The notes: a model not told the origin generated them from the letters alone. Counted from the stretch's first letter, positions 52,545-64,000 are shown. The stretch is 64,000 nucleotides of DNA from Burkholderia sp. Bp8963 (GCF_003854275.1 NZ_QTQP01000005.1:62001-126000), one strand, 5' to 3'. Numbers and translations are program-made.

Positions 52545-55169
52545 ATGGCGACGCAGAACCCCCGGAATGCTTCATCGGCACGCATGGACGGCGTGACGCC
52601 TGTCGAGTCCGCAACGCTCGACGCGCTGTATGCGAGCGTGCCGGCCATGATGCATTCGATCGACGCGAGTGGCCGTCTGATCCAGGTCAGCGATATGTGG
52701 CTCGCCACGCTCGGGTTCGAAAGGCGTGAGGTCATCGGTCGGCTCTCTTCGGACTTCCTGACGGAGTCGTCCAGAACCTACGCCCGTGAAGTCATCCTGC
52801 CGGCGTTCTTCCGAACCGGGCGATGCGATGACGTCGAATACCAGATGATCCGCCGCGATGGCACGGTGATCGACGTGCTGCTTTCCGGAAGGCTGTTGCG
52901 AGACGCATCGGGAAATGCGTTTCGATCCATTGCGGTCATACGGGATATCACGGATAAAAAGAAGCTCGATTGTGCGTTATCGGAAAGCGAGCAGCGTTAT
53001 CGTGCGCTGTTCCAGCACGTTCAGGCCGGATTTGCATTGCTCGAACTCGATGCAATGAAGGGGGGCGCGCCTGCGTTGATTTTCGTGGCCGCCAATCCGG
53101 AGTTTTCGATTCTGTGCGGACTGCCACAATCACGGATTGTCGGCGAGCGGGCAGGTGACGTTTTCGCCAGCATGATTCAAGAGTCTTCCCGATGCGACGC
53201 GGTGTTGCACGAAGTCGCCCAGACCGGGGCCAGAAAGGCGCTGTCGAATTTGAGCGGACTGGAGGGGCGCTGGTTCGACATGGTCTGTTACCGCCCCGGG
53301 GTGCGGCAATGCGCAATCCTCGTTCAGGAGACGACGCAACGAAAGCGGATGCAGGAAATGCTGACCCGGCAGCACGAGCAAATCCGGGTGACGTTGCACT
53401 CGATCGGGGATGCCGTCATTGCCGCGGATACGACGGGACGCGTCCAATACCTCAATCCGATGGCGGAGCGGCTGACCGGCTGGTTGTCCGAACATGCGAC
53501 GGACCGCAGCATCGACGATGTCTTTCATGTCTTCGACGAGCGCACCGGCGCGCAAGCGGCGAACCCCGTCAAGCGATGCCTCGTCGAAGATCGCGCGATC
53601 CAGCTCGACGACGACACAGTGCTTGTTTCCAGGGATGGCCAGCGTTTCTGCATCGAAGATTCCGCCGCACCGATCAAGGATTCGAATGGCGTGACATCGG
53701 GCGTCGTGCTGGTCTTTCGTGACGTGACCGAGGAGCGGCAAATCTCGAAGGAGATGGAGCATCGTGCGACGCACGACGCGTTGACCGGCCTCATCAACCG
53801 GACCGAATTCGAGGCCCGGCTGCTGCGCGTGCTGGACGGCGAGCGCGATGCGACGAGGCCCGGTGCGGTCTTCTACCTGGACCTCGACCAATTCAAGCTC
53901 GTCAATGACACATGTGGCCATGCGGCCGGCGACGCGTTGCTCAAGCAGGTGGCGTCACAACTCGACGACAGCCTCGACGTGCGTCACACGCTGGCGCGGC
54001 TGGGAGGCGACGAGTTCGGCATCATTCTGGACGCTTGCGCGATCGGCGAGGCCGAGGAAGTCGCGTCGCGCCTCTGCCGGCGGCTCGACGAGATGCGCTT
54101 CGACTACAACGGTTTCCACATCTGCGTCGGGGCGAGCATCGGGGTCGTGCCGCTCGACAGTCAGCTGGAGTCGGTGGATGCAATCATGCAGCAGGTCGAC
54201 AGTGCATGCTATACGGCCAAGGATGCCGGACGGAATCGCATTCATGTGTGGACCCCGACGGACCAGGCAATGCGCGCGAGAAAGGACGAGATGGACTGGG
54301 TGCGTCGGCTGCGGCAGGCGCTCGATGAAAATCGCTTCGTCCTGTATGCGCAGGAGATCATTCCATTGCAGACGCCCGCCACCTCGAAGCGATTCGAGGT
54401 GCTGCTGAGGCTCAACGGCGAAGAAGGGAAGCTCATTCCGCCCGGGGAATTCCTGCCGGCTGCGGAGCGCTTCCACATCGCCAGCCGTATCGATCGATGG
54501 GTGGTCAACCAGGTATTCAGATGGATGGCCAGCTACTCGGACAAACTGGACCACATCGAGTACGTGTCGGTCAATATCTCGGGCCAGTCGATCGGTGACG
54601 CGGAATTCCTGGACTACATCCGGCGCCTGTTGCACGGTTACCCGTTCAACGGGAGCAAGCTCTGCTTCGAAGTCACCGAGACTGCGGCCGTGACGAACCT
54701 CGACGTCGCCGCGTCATTCATCAACGCGCTGAGAAGGTATGGCGTGCGATTTGCGCTCGACGATTTCGGGAGCGGCGCATCGTCATTCGGATATCTGAAG
54801 GCGCTGCCGGTCAACTATCTGAAGATCGACGGGCGATTCGTGAGGAACCTTCATCAGGACGCGCTCGACAGGACGGTGGTCCGGTGTATCCAGGAGGTGG
54901 CCAATGTGCTCGGCAAGGAAACCATCGCCGAATTTGTCGAAACCGCGGAAATTTCCGCCATCCTGACGGAAATGGGCGTAGGCAGCGCACAGGGCTTTTT
55001 CCTGCATCGTCCGCAGCCCATCTCCGTGATGCTGGCTTGCCGCTCGACGTCCGGGATCGAGCGTCCCGGACGCCCGCCTGAACCCTCGCCTGGGCCCTCG
55101 CATGAACCTTTTTTCTCGCGAGACAAGTCGATCGGGGCCAAGCCGTCGACCGACACGAGCCGGACGTGA
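52545..55169 (+). CDS. PAS-GGDEF-EAL cyclic-di-GMP signalling protein
   Basis: This 874-residue cytoplasmic protein lacks membrane helices. Order: PAS near residues 25-145 (VPAMMHSIDASGRLIQVSDM), a second PAS-like segment ~150-270, a third PAS ~285-410 (LHSIGDAVIAADTTGRVQYL), GGDEF (catalytic motif at 487-491 in ARLGGDEFGIIL) and EAL (motif FEVLLRLNGEEGKLIPPGEF near 617). The EAL motif reads EVL, but the glutamate, the VNISGQS asparagine, LDDFGSGASSFGYLKALP and LKIDGRF residues are kept, so phosphodiesterase activity is plausible. No RxxD inhibitory site precedes GGDEF. The start at 52545 follows AGGAAA; a GTG at 52494 would add 17 residues. Confidence 0.93.
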   Translation: MATQNPRNASSARMDGVTPVESATLDALYASVPAMMHSIDASGRLIQVSDMWLATLGFERREVIGRLSSDFLTESSRTYAREVILPAFFRTGRCDDVEYQMIRRDGTVIDVLLSGRLLRDASGNAFRSIAVIRDITDKKKLDCALSESEQRYRALFQHVQAGFALLELDAMKGGAPALIFVAANPEFSILCGLPQSRIVGERAGDVFASMIQESSRCDAVLHEVAQTGARKALSNLSGLEGRWFDMVCYRPGVRQCAILVQETTQRKRMQEMLTRQHEQIRVTLHSIGDAVIAADTTGRVQYLNPMAERLTGWLSEHATDRSIDDVFHVFDERTGAQAANPVKRCLVEDRAIQLDDDTVLVSRDGQRFCIEDSAAPIKDSNGVTSGVVLVFRDVTEERQISKEMEHRATHDALTGLINRTEFEARLLRVLDGERDATRPGAVFYLDLDQFKLVNDTCGHAAGDALLKQVASQLDDSLDVRHTLARLGGDEFGIILDACAIGEAEEVASRLCRRLDEMRFDYNGFHICVGASIGVVPLDSQLESVDAIMQQVDSACYTAKDAGRNRIHVWTPTDQAMRARKDEMDWVRRLRQALDENRFVLYAQEIIPLQTPATSKRFEVLLRLNGEEGKLIPPGEFLPAAERFHIASRIDRWVVNQVFRWMASYSDKLDHIEYVSVNISGQSIGDAEFLDYIRRLLHGYPFNGSKLCFEVTETAAVTNLDVAASFINALRRYGVRFALDDFGSGASSFGYLKALPVNYLKIDGRFVRNLHQDALDRTVVRCIQEVANVLGKETIAEFVETAEISAILTEMGVGSAQGFFLHRPQPISVMLACRSTSGIERPGRPPEPSPGPSHEPFFSRDKSIGAKPSTDTSRT

Positions 55170-55301
55170 CGGTTCCCGAATGGCGTCGCCCAACAACAAC
55201 CGGATTGTCGGCAACGGCTCCGTTGTGATACAACATTGGCCGCACGTCTGGCACCGGCCAGGCGTGTCATCCACAATCAATCTCTCTGGAACACTCAGAA
55301 T

Positions 55302-55505
55302 ATGGCAACCGGTACCGTCAAGTGGTTTAACGATACGAAGGGTTTCGGGTTCATCACGCCGGATGACGGCGGCGAAGACCTGTTTGCGCACTTCTCCGAA
55401 GTTCAGGGAAGCGGCTTCAAATCCCTTCAAGAGGGCCAGAAGGTCACTTTCGACGTCAAGCAGGGCCCGAAGGGGAAACAGGCAGCGAACATCAAGCCTG
55501 TGTAA
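55302..55505 (+). CDS. cspA: Cold-shock-domain protein, CspA family
   Basis: This 67-residue single-stranded nucleic-acid-binding protein starts [20 protein letters not shown] and has the RNP motifs KGFGFI and DLFAHFS, with length exactly that of CspA proteins. It melts RNA secondary structure; members of the family act in cold, stationary phase or generally. The 132 bp between the preceding stop and the ATG form its promoter/5' leader. It stands alone, convergent with the sigma-factor gene. Confidence 0.96.
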   Translation: MATGTVKWFNDTKGFGFITPDDGGEDLFAHFSEVQGSGFKSLQEGQKVTFDVKQGPKGKQAANIKPV

Positions 55506-55528
55506 GTTTTCCCGCGCAGCGAACCCGC

Positions 55529-55555
55529 CCGGCCTCAGAGCAGCGATCAGGCCGG
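55529..55555. terminator. Hairpin between convergent cspA and rpoD-type genes
   Basis: Arms CCGGCCT (55529-55535) and AGGCCGG (55549-55555) with a 13-nt loop lie 23 bp after the cspA stop and 60 bp after the sigma-factor stop on the other strand. No T-run follows, so it is only a candidate bidirectional terminator. Confidence 0.3.
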
Positions 55556-55613
55556 CGCGAGATCGCTGCGGGTGTGGAGCAGGGCGTCGAACGAACCTCG
55601 CGCCCGGCTTTCC

Positions 55614-57602
<1,989 letters not shown>

Positions 57603-58109
57603 TGCCAATGCATTCTCCTCGACAGGTTGGCCGACGATCGTCGCGAGCATGACGGCAAGTTGGTTTGCCTGCCGATTGCGAACGGAATCGTGGAGTGGCG
57701 CACAGGCAGTCGAGGCCGGGGTGCCTCGCGCGGAGTCCGATGTGCGCAGTATGTGGGACCGGGAATAGTATCAGACCAGCTTGTGCGACGCAATATGTCG
57801 CGGGCAAGAATTTGTCGGGCAGGCGGGGAGGCGAAAAACACGTGCTGGCCCGATTTTCCGGACCTGGCGCGCGACGAAGCGTTCAAGACATCCGCGTCCC
57901 GTGCAACTCCCTATGCATTTCGATGCGCTGGGTGTCACGGATTAGTGTTAAATGTATTACGGTCCGATACCGGAACGGCGTTTGTCCGTCCGGCCGCGCC
58001 GTCCCTTGGCGTAAACCCGGACGCAAGAAGCTGCACGGAGAGAAGCGGCACGAAGTCAAGATAGCGAATCGCGCGCGCCAGACGCGATCGAACCACGACG
58101 GCGGGTTTC
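57603..58109. other. 507-bp divergent promoter region of rpoD-type and GAF-PAS-GGDEF-EAL genes
   Basis: No supported gene lies here beyond the possible short N-terminal extension of the sigma factor. Runs around 57755-57800 and 57930-57980 are A/T-richer than the flanks and may hold promoters for either gene; I could not fix a hexamer pair with confidence. Confidence 0.45.
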
Positions 58110-60362
58110 ATGTTGGATACCGAACCGCAAAGCTCTCGCTACAGCCTCGGTCTTGCGGCCGAAGTGCTCGCGTCCGAGCAGAGCGTGCTGCGGCTGATCA
58201 CGCGCAACACACCGTTGCCCGAACTGCTGGCCGAGGTCTGCCGGCGCGCGGAAGGGCTGCTCGGTGCAGGCGCGTCGTGCACGATCATGCTGCTCGACGA
58301 GGACGGCTTGCATATCCGCGTCGGCGCCGCGCCGTCGCTGCCGGCCCACTATGGCGCGGCGATCGACGGCGCCGCGATCGGCCCGAAGGCGGGCTCGTGC
58401 GGCACCGCGATGCACGAACGCAGCATGGTCGCGGTCGAGGACATCGCAACCGATCCGCTGTGGAGCGACTACAAGGCCCTCGCGCTGCCGCTTGGGCTGC
58501 GCGCGTGCTGGTCGGTGCCGTTTCAGGACGAAGCGGGCGCCGTGCTCGGCGCGTTCGCGGTCTACCATCGCGCGCCGCGCCGGCCGAGCGACGAGGAAAC
58601 CGCGCTGCTGCGCGACATCAGCAACAGCGTCGGGCTCGCCGTGCACCAGGACCGGATTGCGCGGCAGCTCGCGCGCAGCGAGGCGCATCACCGGCTCGTC
58701 GTCAACAGCCTGAACGAGGGGATCTTCGTGGTGTCGCGCGACGGCACCATCGTCGCGAGCAACCCGAGTGCGAACCGGATGATGCGCGTGGAGGGCAGCC
58801 TCGTCGGCCGCCCGCTGTCGACCGTGATCGTGCGCGCGCTGTACGAGGACGGCACGCCGATCCCGCCGGACGAGTGGCCGAGCCGGCGCGCGCTCGTGAC
58901 CGCGACGCCGCTGCTCGGCTACACGGCGGGCCTCGGCCTTGCGGATGGCGACGTGGTCTGGGTGCGCGGCAACGCGGTGCCGATCGTGAAGCCGGGCGAC
59001 ACGGAGGCCGATTCGGTGCTGGTGTCGATCAACGACATCGGCCCCGTGCGCGAAGCGCAGCAGCAGCTGCGCTACCTCGCGACGCGCGACGCGCTGACGG
59101 GCCTCTACAACCGCCGCTGGCTTGCCGACCGGCTGCGCGAGCTGTTCGACGCCCGCGACGGCGCCGCCGGCGCCGCGCGCGTCGCGATCCTGTACGTCGA
59201 TCTCGACGGTTTCAAGAAGGTCAACGACACGGCCGGCCACGACGCGGGCGATGCGCTGTTGCGCAGCGTCGCGTCGCGGCTCGCGGGCTGCGTCGGCGAG
59301 CGGCATGCGCTCACGCGCGTCGGTGGCGACGAGTTCGTGATCCTGGTCGACGACTGCGACGAACCGGACAGCCTTGCCGCGCTCGCGCGGCAGGTGATCG
59401 ACGCGATCGCGCGGCCGTTCGAGGCCGCGAACAACGAGTACTACCTCGGCGTGTCGATCGGCATCGGCGTCGCGCCGCGCGATGGCGACGACGCGGCGAC
59501 GCTGATGCGTAACGCGGATTCCGCGATGTACGACGCGAAGCAGCGCGGCCGCAACCAGTTCAAGTTCTTCACCGCGCAGCTGAACCTGCGGCTGCAGCGC
59601 CGCTTCGCGATCGAACAGTCGCTGCGCCGCGCGCTCGCGTCGAACACGCTGCGGCTCGCGTACCAGCCCGTCGTCGACGGCCGCAACGGCCGCACGGTCG
59701 GGGCCGAGGCACTGCTGCGCTGGACGAGCCCGGAGCTCGGGCCGCTGTCGCCGGCGGAGTTCATTCCGGTCGCGGAGGACACCGGGCAGATCGTCGCGAT
59801 CGGCCAGTGGGTGCTCGAGACCGCGTGCCGGCAGGCGGCCGAATGGCGGCGCACGATCGCGCCGGACCTGATGATGGCTGTGAACCTGTCGCCGCGGCAG
59901 TTCCACGACGGGCTCGTCGAGTCGGTCGACCGCTGCCTCGCGCAGGCGGGGCTCGACCCGTCCGCGCTCGAGCTCGAGATCACCGAGGGGCTGCTGATGA
60001 ACGACACCGCGACCGTGCTGCCGATGCTCGAAGCGCTCACCGACATGAACGTGCGGATCTCGGTCGACGATTTCGGCACCGGCTATTCGTCGCTGTCGTA
60101 CCTGAAGCGTTTCCCGCTGCACAACCTGAAGGTCGACCGCTCGTTCGTGTCGGGCGTGCCGGAACACCGCGATGCCGTCGCGATCACGCAGGCCGTGGTC
60201 GCGATGGCGCATTCGCTCGGGATGAAGGTCACGGCCGAAGGCGTCGAGACCGAGGCGCAGTCGTCGTTCCTGCGGCAGATCGGCTGCGACAAGCAACAGG
60301 GCTATCTGTTCAGCCGGCCGCTCGAGCCGGCCGATTACGCGCGCCGGCTCGGCGAGCCGTAA
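58110..60362 (+). CDS. GAF-PAS-GGDEF-EAL cyclic-di-GMP signalling protein
   Basis: This 750-residue cytoplasmic protein has a GAF sensor at about residues 30-170 (GAAIGPKAGSCGTAMHERSM), a PAS at ~185-305 (LNEGIFVVSRDGTIVASNPS), GGDEF with catalytic motif at 405-409 (TRVGGDEFVILVDDC) and EAL with intact motif at 533-535 (VGAEALLRWTSPELGPLSPA). The EAL catalytic set is complete (VNLSPRQF, LEITEGLLMND, VDDFGTGYSSLSYLKRFPLH, LKVDRSFV, AEGVET). The GGDEF has no RxxD inhibitory site. It could therefore both make and break c-di-GMP, with the EAL side most clearly active. It converges with wspR, so it may tune the same pool. Confidence 0.94.
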   Translation: MLDTEPQSSRYSLGLAAEVLASEQSVLRLITRNTPLPELLAEVCRRAEGLLGAGASCTIMLLDEDGLHIRVGAAPSLPAHYGAAIDGAAIGPKAGSCGTAMHERSMVAVEDIATDPLWSDYKALALPLGLRACWSVPFQDEAGAVLGAFAVYHRAPRRPSDEETALLRDISNSVGLAVHQDRIARQLARSEAHHRLVVNSLNEGIFVVSRDGTIVASNPSANRMMRVEGSLVGRPLSTVIVRALYEDGTPIPPDEWPSRRALVTATPLLGYTAGLGLADGDVVWVRGNAVPIVKPGDTEADSVLVSINDIGPVREAQQQLRYLATRDALTGLYNRRWLADRLRELFDARDGAAGAARVAILYVDLDGFKKVNDTAGHDAGDALLRSVASRLAGCVGERHALTRVGGDEFVILVDDCDEPDSLAALARQVIDAIARPFEAANNEYYLGVSIGIGVAPRDGDDAATLMRNADSAMYDAKQRGRNQFKFFTAQLNLRLQRRFAIEQSLRRALASNTLRLAYQPVVDGRNGRTVGAEALLRWTSPELGPLSPAEFIPVAEDTGQIVAIGQWVLETACRQAAEWRRTIAPDLMMAVNLSPRQFHDGLVESVDRCLAQAGLDPSALELEITEGLLMNDTATVLPMLEALTDMNVRISVDDFGTGYSSLSYLKRFPLHNLKVDRSFVSGVPEHRDAVAITQAVVAMAHSLGMKVTAEGVETEAQSSFLRQIGCDKQQGYLFSRPLEPADYARRLGEP

Positions 60363-60436
60363 CGGCACGGGCCGGGTCGGGCCATTCGGCCGGCCCCGCG
60401 CATCACGCGGCCGCGCCGTTCGGGCGGCCCTGCCGA

Positions 60437-61564
60437 TTACGCAGGCGTGTTGCCGTTTCTGCCGCTTTCGTCCGGCTGGATGGCCATGCCGATCACCACA
60501 CGGTTCTTGCCGTCGTGCTTCGCGCGATACAGCGCACGGTCCGCGGCCTCGATCAGCGACGTCATCGGCGCGCCGGCCGCCGGCACGACACCCGCGCCGC
60601 CGATGCTGATCGTCACGTAGCGGCCGGTGGACGAATGCACGTGCTCGAGCCGCAGCGCCTCGACTGCGAGGCGGATCTTCTCGGCGAGCAGGCGCACGCC
60701 GCCCGGCGACGTGCCCGGCAGCACCACCGCGAATTCCTCGCCGCCGAAGCGCGCGGCGAGATCGCCCGGGCGGCCGAGGCAGCCTTCGACGGTCGACGCG
60801 ATCCGCTTGAGCACATCGTCGCCCGACACGTGGCCGTACGTGTCGTTGTACCGCTTGAAATTGTCGACGTCGATCATCAGCAACGACAGCTCGGTGCGCT
60901 CGCGCGCGCCGCGCCGCCACTCGGCGTTCAGGTATTCGTCGAGATAGCGCCGGTTCGACAGCCCGGTGAGGCCGTCGGAATGCGTGAGGCGGCGCAGTTC
61001 GAGGTTCGCTTCGAGCAGCTGCTGCTGCGATTGCCGCAGTGCGCGATACGCCTCGTCGCGCTGCAGCAGGTTCACGTACGAACGCGAGTGGTAGCGGATG
61101 CGCGCGACGAGCTCGATGCGGTCCGGCAGTTTCACGAGATAGTCGTTCGCGCCGGCCGCGAACGCGGCGCTCTTGATCGCCGGGTCGTCCTTCGTCGACA
61201 GCACGATGATCGGCACGTCGCGGGTGGCCGGATTCGCGCGGTACGCCTTCACGAGGCTCAGCCCGTCGGTGCCGGGCATCACGAGATCCTGCAGGATCAC
61301 GGTCGGCCGCGTCTCGGTCGCGGCGACGAGCGCGTCGTCCGAACGCGTGCAGTAGTGGAAGTCGATGCGGTCTTCGTCGGCGAGCGCGCGCCGCACGGCC
61401 TCTGCGACGATCGTCTGGTCGTCGACCAGCAGCACCATCGCCGGCACGTCGGTGGCCGGCGGCGTCTGCAGGGTCGCGCGCGCGGCTTCGAGCGCCGCAT
61501 CCGCGCCGTCCGCGGCGGACGTGCCGTTATCGTGGCCCGGGCGTCGCGTGGAATCACTAGTCAT
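60437..61564 (-). CDS. wspR: Surface-sensing response regulator with diguanylate cyclase, WspR
   Basis: This 375-residue protein joins a receiver domain ([20 protein letters not shown]; phospho-acceptor aspartate in [17 protein letters not shown] near residue 92; lysine in DYLVKLPDR) by a helical linker to a GGEEF cyclase ([20 protein letters not shown] near residue 277). An RPGD inhibitory site sits the standard distance before GGEEF, so product feedback is expected. Phosphorylation by WspE drives c-di-GMP synthesis on surface contact. Start is uncertain: ATG 61564, ATG 61585, or GTG 61594, which has AAGGA upstream. It follows wspF by 16-45 bp in the expected order. Confidence 0.93.
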   Translation of the reverse strand: MTSDSTRRPGHDNGTSAADGADAALEAARATLQTPPATDVPAMVLLVDDQTIVAEAVRRALADEDRIDFHYCTRSDDALVAATETRPTVILQDLVMPGTDGLSLVKAYRANPATRDVPIIVLSTKDDPAIKSAAFAAGANDYLVKLPDRIELVARIRYHSRSYVNLLQRDEAYRALRQSQQQLLEANLELRRLTHSDGLTGLSNRRYLDEYLNAEWRRGARERTELSLLMIDVDNFKRYNDTYGHVSGDDVLKRIASTVEGCLGRPGDLAARFGGEEFAVVLPGTSPGGVRLLAEKIRLAVEALRLEHVHSSTGRYVTISIGGAGVVPAAGAPMTSLIEAADRALYRAKHDGKNRVVIGMAIQPDESGRNGNTPA

Positions 61565-61609
61565 GTCGATACCTGTTGTTGCCATTGCTGTCACGCATGT
61601 CGATGTCCT

Positions 61610-62617
61610 TCAAACCCTGACGAGCGCCGCCAGTTCGCCTGCGATGCGCTCGAGCGGCAGGATCGCGCGCGCGGCGCCGAGCGTCGCGGCCGCTTTCGGC
61701 ATCCCGTAGACGGCGCTCGTCGCCTGATCCTGGGCGATCGTGTGGTAGCCCTTCATCCGCATCGCCTTCAGCCCGATCGCGCCGTCGCGGCCCATGCCGG
61801 TGAGCAGCACGCCGATCACGTCGCCGGGCCAGTGCTCGGTCACGCTGTTGAAGAACACGTCGACCGACGGCCGGTACGGCGTCGCGGCCGGCTCGCGGGT
61901 GTATTCGAGCGTGCCGGCGCGCGTGACGCGCAGGTGGTCGTTGGTCGCGGCGAGCAGCGCGACGGACGGCTCGGGCCGGTCGCCTTCGCGCGCGATGCGC
62001 ACGGTGAGTGGCGTCTGGCCGTCGAGCCATTGCGCCATGCCGTCCGCGAACGCCTGGTCGACGTGCTGGACGATCACGATCGGCGCGCCGAATCCGGCGG
62101 GCAGCGCGCCGAGGATCGACGCGAGCGCGGTGGGGCCGCCGGCCGATGCGCCGATCGCGACGAGCGGTCCGCCGTAGCCGCTCGCAGCGGGGGCGGCGGG
62201 GCGGGCGGTGCCCGGCGGATTGTCGAGCAGCCGGCCGATCTGGTCGATCTTCGCGAGCAGGAGTTGCGCGGTATCGCCGTTCGCGCCTGCGCCGAGCCGC
62301 GGCGTGTCGACCGCGTCGAGCGCGCCGGCACCCATCGCCTCGTACACGCGCCACGCGTTCGCGCCGATGCTGCTCGTCACGATCAGGATCGCGCACGGCT
62401 TGCCGGACGACATGATCCGCCGCGTCGCCGCGACGCCGTCGAACTTCGGCATGATCAGGTCCATCAGCACGATGTCGGGCGGCTGCGCGGCGCAGAACTC
62501 GACGGCCTGCGCGCCATCGGTCGCGACCCACAGCACGTGGTGCTCGGGCCGTCTTGCGATCGCGCGGCGCAGCGCCTCGACGGCCAGCGGAAGGTCGTTG
62601 ACGATGCCGATGTTCAC
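61610..62617 (-). CDS. wspF: CheB-like methylesterase of the Wsp system, WspF
   Basis: This 335-residue protein has an N-terminal receiver (NIGIVNDLPLAVEALRRAIA; aspartate in DIVLMDLIMPKFDGVAATRR) and a C-terminal CheB methylesterase with its catalytic triad: serine in AIGASAGGPTALASI, histidine in IVIVQHVDQAFADGM and aspartate in LLTGMGRDGAIGLKAMRMKG. It removes methyl groups from the Wsp receptor and so damps WspR activation; loss of WspF gives the wrinkly phenotype in relatives. The GTG start at 62617 overlaps the wspE stop (GTGA) and has AGGAGAAG upstream. Confidence 0.94.
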   Translation of the reverse strand: MNIGIVNDLPLAVEALRRAIARRPEHHVLWVATDGAQAVEFCAAQPPDIVLMDLIMPKFDGVAATRRIMSSGKPCAILIVTSSIGANAWRVYEAMGAGALDAVDTPRLGAGANGDTAQLLLAKIDQIGRLLDNPPGTARPAAPAASGYGGPLVAIGASAGGPTALASILGALPAGFGAPIVIVQHVDQAFADGMAQWLDGQTPLTVRIAREGDRPEPSVALLAATNDHLRVTRAGTLEYTREPAATPYRPSVDVFFNSVTEHWPGDVIGVLLTGMGRDGAIGLKAMRMKGYHTIAQDQATSAVYGMPKAAATLGAARAILPLERIAGELAALVRV

Positions 62618-64000
62618 GAACGGGCTTCTCCTATCAGGTCGCGCACCGCGTCGAGCAGGGTTTCGTCGTGGAAGCTGCTCTTCGCGAGGTAGTAGTCGGC
62701 GCCCGCGTCGAGCCCGCGGCGGCGGTCTTCCTCGCGGTCCTTGTACGACACGATCATCACGGGCAGCGTTTTCAGCGCGGCGTCGCGCTTGATCAGCGTG
62801 ACGAGCTCGATACCGTCCATGCGCGGCATGTCGATGTCGGTCACGACGAGATCGAAATCGGCGCCGCGCAGCGCGTTCCAGCCGTCCATCCCGTCGACCG
62901 CGACGGTGACCGCGTAGCCGCGCTTCTCGAGCAGCTTGCGCTCCAGTTCGCGGACCGTCAACGAATCGTCGACCACCAGCACGTGCCGGCGTCGCGCGAC
63001 GGCCGCATGCTGCGCGCGCTGCACCTTGTCGAGCTGGCCGCCGTGCACGAGCTTGTCGACCGAGCGCAGCAGGTCCTCGACGTCGATGATCAGCACCGGG
63101 TCGCCGTTCTCCAGCAGCGCGGCCGCCGAGATGTCCTTGACCTTGCCGAGCCGGCGGTCGAGCGGCTGGATCACCAGCATGCATTCGCCGAGGAAGCGGT
63201 CGACCGCGATGCCGTACGTATCCGATTCATCGCCGATCACGACGGTCGCGATGCTGTCGCGCGCGTGTTCCGGCGCACGCGCGCCGAGCAGCTGGTGCGC
63301 GGTGACGAGCCCGATCGCGCGGCCATCGAAGCGGAAATGCTGCTGGCCTTCGAGCAGGTCGATGTCGCTGCGCGCGAGTTCGAGCGTGCGGCGCACGTGT
63401 GCGAGCGGGATCGCATACGTTTCGCCACCGACCTCGACGAGCAGGCTGCGGACGATCGACAGCGTGAGCGGCAGCTGCAGCACGAAGCGCACGCCGCGGC
63501 CCGGCTCGGTAAAGATCCGCACGGTGCCGCGCACGGCCTTGACCATGTCGTGCACCGCGTCGAGGCCGACGCCGCGGCCCGACACGTCGGTCACCCGGTC
63601 GCGCATCGAAAAGCCGGGGAGCAGCAGGAAGTCGAGCAGCTCGTGGTCGGTGAGCCGCGCGGCCGTGTCCGCGTCGGCGAGCCGGCGCCGCACGACGGCC
63701 GCGCGCAGCGCGTCGAGATCGATGCCGGCGCCGTCGTCGCTGACGGAAATCAGCAGCTGGCCCGCGCTGTGGCGCGCTTCGAGCGTCACGTTCGCTTCGG
63801 CCGGCTTGCCGCGCGCGAGGCGCTCGTCGGGCGTCTCGACGCCGTGGTCGAGCGCGTTGCGCAGCAGGTGGCCGAGCGGCGCGTCGAGCATGTCGAGGAT
63901 GTCGCGGTCGACCTGCGTCGCCTCGCCGACGATCGTGAAGCGGACGCGCTTGCCGAGCGAGCGCGCGAGATCGCGCACGATGCGCGGATACGCATGCGCC
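62614..64000 (-). CDS. wspE: Hybrid CheA-type histidine kinase WspE, 5' end cut off by window edge
   Basis: The visible 461 residues are the C-terminal part of a CheA-like kinase with a fused receiver. In order: the end of the dimer domain (PRIVRDLARSLGKRVRF), ATPase boxes N (HLLRNALDHGVETPDERLAR), G1 (VSDDGAGIDLDALR) and G2 (DVSGRGVGLDAVHDMV), a CheW-like domain (VRSLLVEVGGETYAIPLAHV) and a receiver (HVLVVDDSLTVRELERKLLE; aspartate in VVTDIDMPRMDGIELVTLI). The histidine phosphotransfer domain lies beyond the window. WspE phosphorylates WspR and WspF. The gene order wspE-wspF-wspR matches Pseudomonas and Burkholderia wsp operons. Confidence 0.95.
   Translation of the reverse strand, partial: AHAYPRIVRDLARSLGKRVRFTIVGEATQVDRDILDMLDAPLGHLLRNALDHGVETPDERLARGKPAEANVTLEARHSAGQLLISVSDDGAGIDLDALRAAVVRRRLADADTAARLTDHELLDFLLLPGFSMRDRVTDVSGRGVGLDAVHDMVKAVRGTVRIFTEPGRGVRFVLQLPLTLSIVRSLLVEVGGETYAIPLAHVRRTLELARSDIDLLEGQQHFRFDGRAIGLVTAHQLLGARAPEHARDSIATVVIGDESDTYGIAVDRFLGECMLVIQPLDRRLGKVKDISAAALLENGDPVLIIDVEDLLRSVDKLVHGGQLDKVQRAQHAAVARRRHVLVVDDSLTVRELERKLLEKRGYAVTVAVDGMDGWNALRGADFDLVVTDIDMPRMDGIELVTLIKRDAALKTLPVMIVSYKDREEDRRRGLDAGADYYLAKSSFHDETLLDAVRDLIGEARS

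Noticed and set aside
54391..54405. Degenerate EAL motif (EVL) as evidence of a dead phosphodiesterase
   Set aside because: The alanine is not catalytic and the other metal- and substrate-binding residues are present, so inactivity is not supported.
60368..60400. GGCC-rich hairpin between the GAF-PAS-GGDEF-EAL gene and wspR
   Set aside because: Many alternative pairings, no T-run on either strand; position suits a terminator but evidence is too weak to call.

Overview
The window is a 64-kb piece of a high-GC betaproteobacterial replicon. Codon use, strong G/C preference at third positions and gene content (xyl operon, tad pilus locus, mmsAB, wsp genes) all point to Burkholderia, most likely the B. 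cepacia complex. That is an inference from protein recognition, since no rRNA, tRNA or other species marker is present. I see no insertion sequence, prophage, integrase, CRISPR array or replication origin.

Layout. (1) 1-8958: D-xylose use. galM (cut by the window edge) and xylR lie on the minus strand, divergent from xylA-xylB-xylF-xylG-xylH. (2) 9006-14150: a second sugar ABC importer resembling the YtfQ-YtfR-YtfT-YjfF galactofuranose system, with its own candidate promoter/operator, ending in a small unknown protein. (3) 14186-26109: single genes: a TonB-dependent siderophore receptor with a candidate Fur box, a chemoreceptor followed by a decayed ABC-ATPase remnant, a GDSL lipoprotein, an NCS2 purine/pyrimidine permease, an iron-type alcohol dehydrogenase, an orphan sulfonate-binding protein, a DUF427 protein and a dipeptide-type binding protein. 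(4) 26747-37337: a complete tad (Flp type IVb pilus) locus, flp-cpaA-cpaB-cpaC-cpaD-like-cpaE-cpaF-tadB-tadC-tadD-tadE-tadG, with many stop/start overlaps. (5) 37332-39704: two membrane glycosyltransferases transcribed toward the tad locus. (6) 39982-45723: regulators, a drug-type exporter, small lipoproteins and gene remnants. (7) 45874-50947: a valine-catabolic unit, MFS transporter-mmsA-mmsB, divergent from a LysR regulator. (8) 51010-52015: a secreted non-specific nuclease overlapping a small unknown protein. (9) 52545-64000: signalling: two multidomain GGDEF/EAL proteins, a cold-shock protein, an RpoD-family sigma factor, and wspE-wspF-wspR, which make cyclic-di-GMP in response to surface contact.

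Together, regions 1 and 2 import and catabolise sugars. Regions 4, 5 and 9 form a surface-attachment theme: pilus, possible surface glycan modification, and c-di-GMP control. I found no clearly new defence or mobile system. The least explained signals are the overlapping nuclease/small-protein pair, the duplicated hairpin module between mmsA and mmsB, a candidate antisense transcript upstream of flp, the two decayed gene remnants, and several clean palindromes in promoter-like positions.
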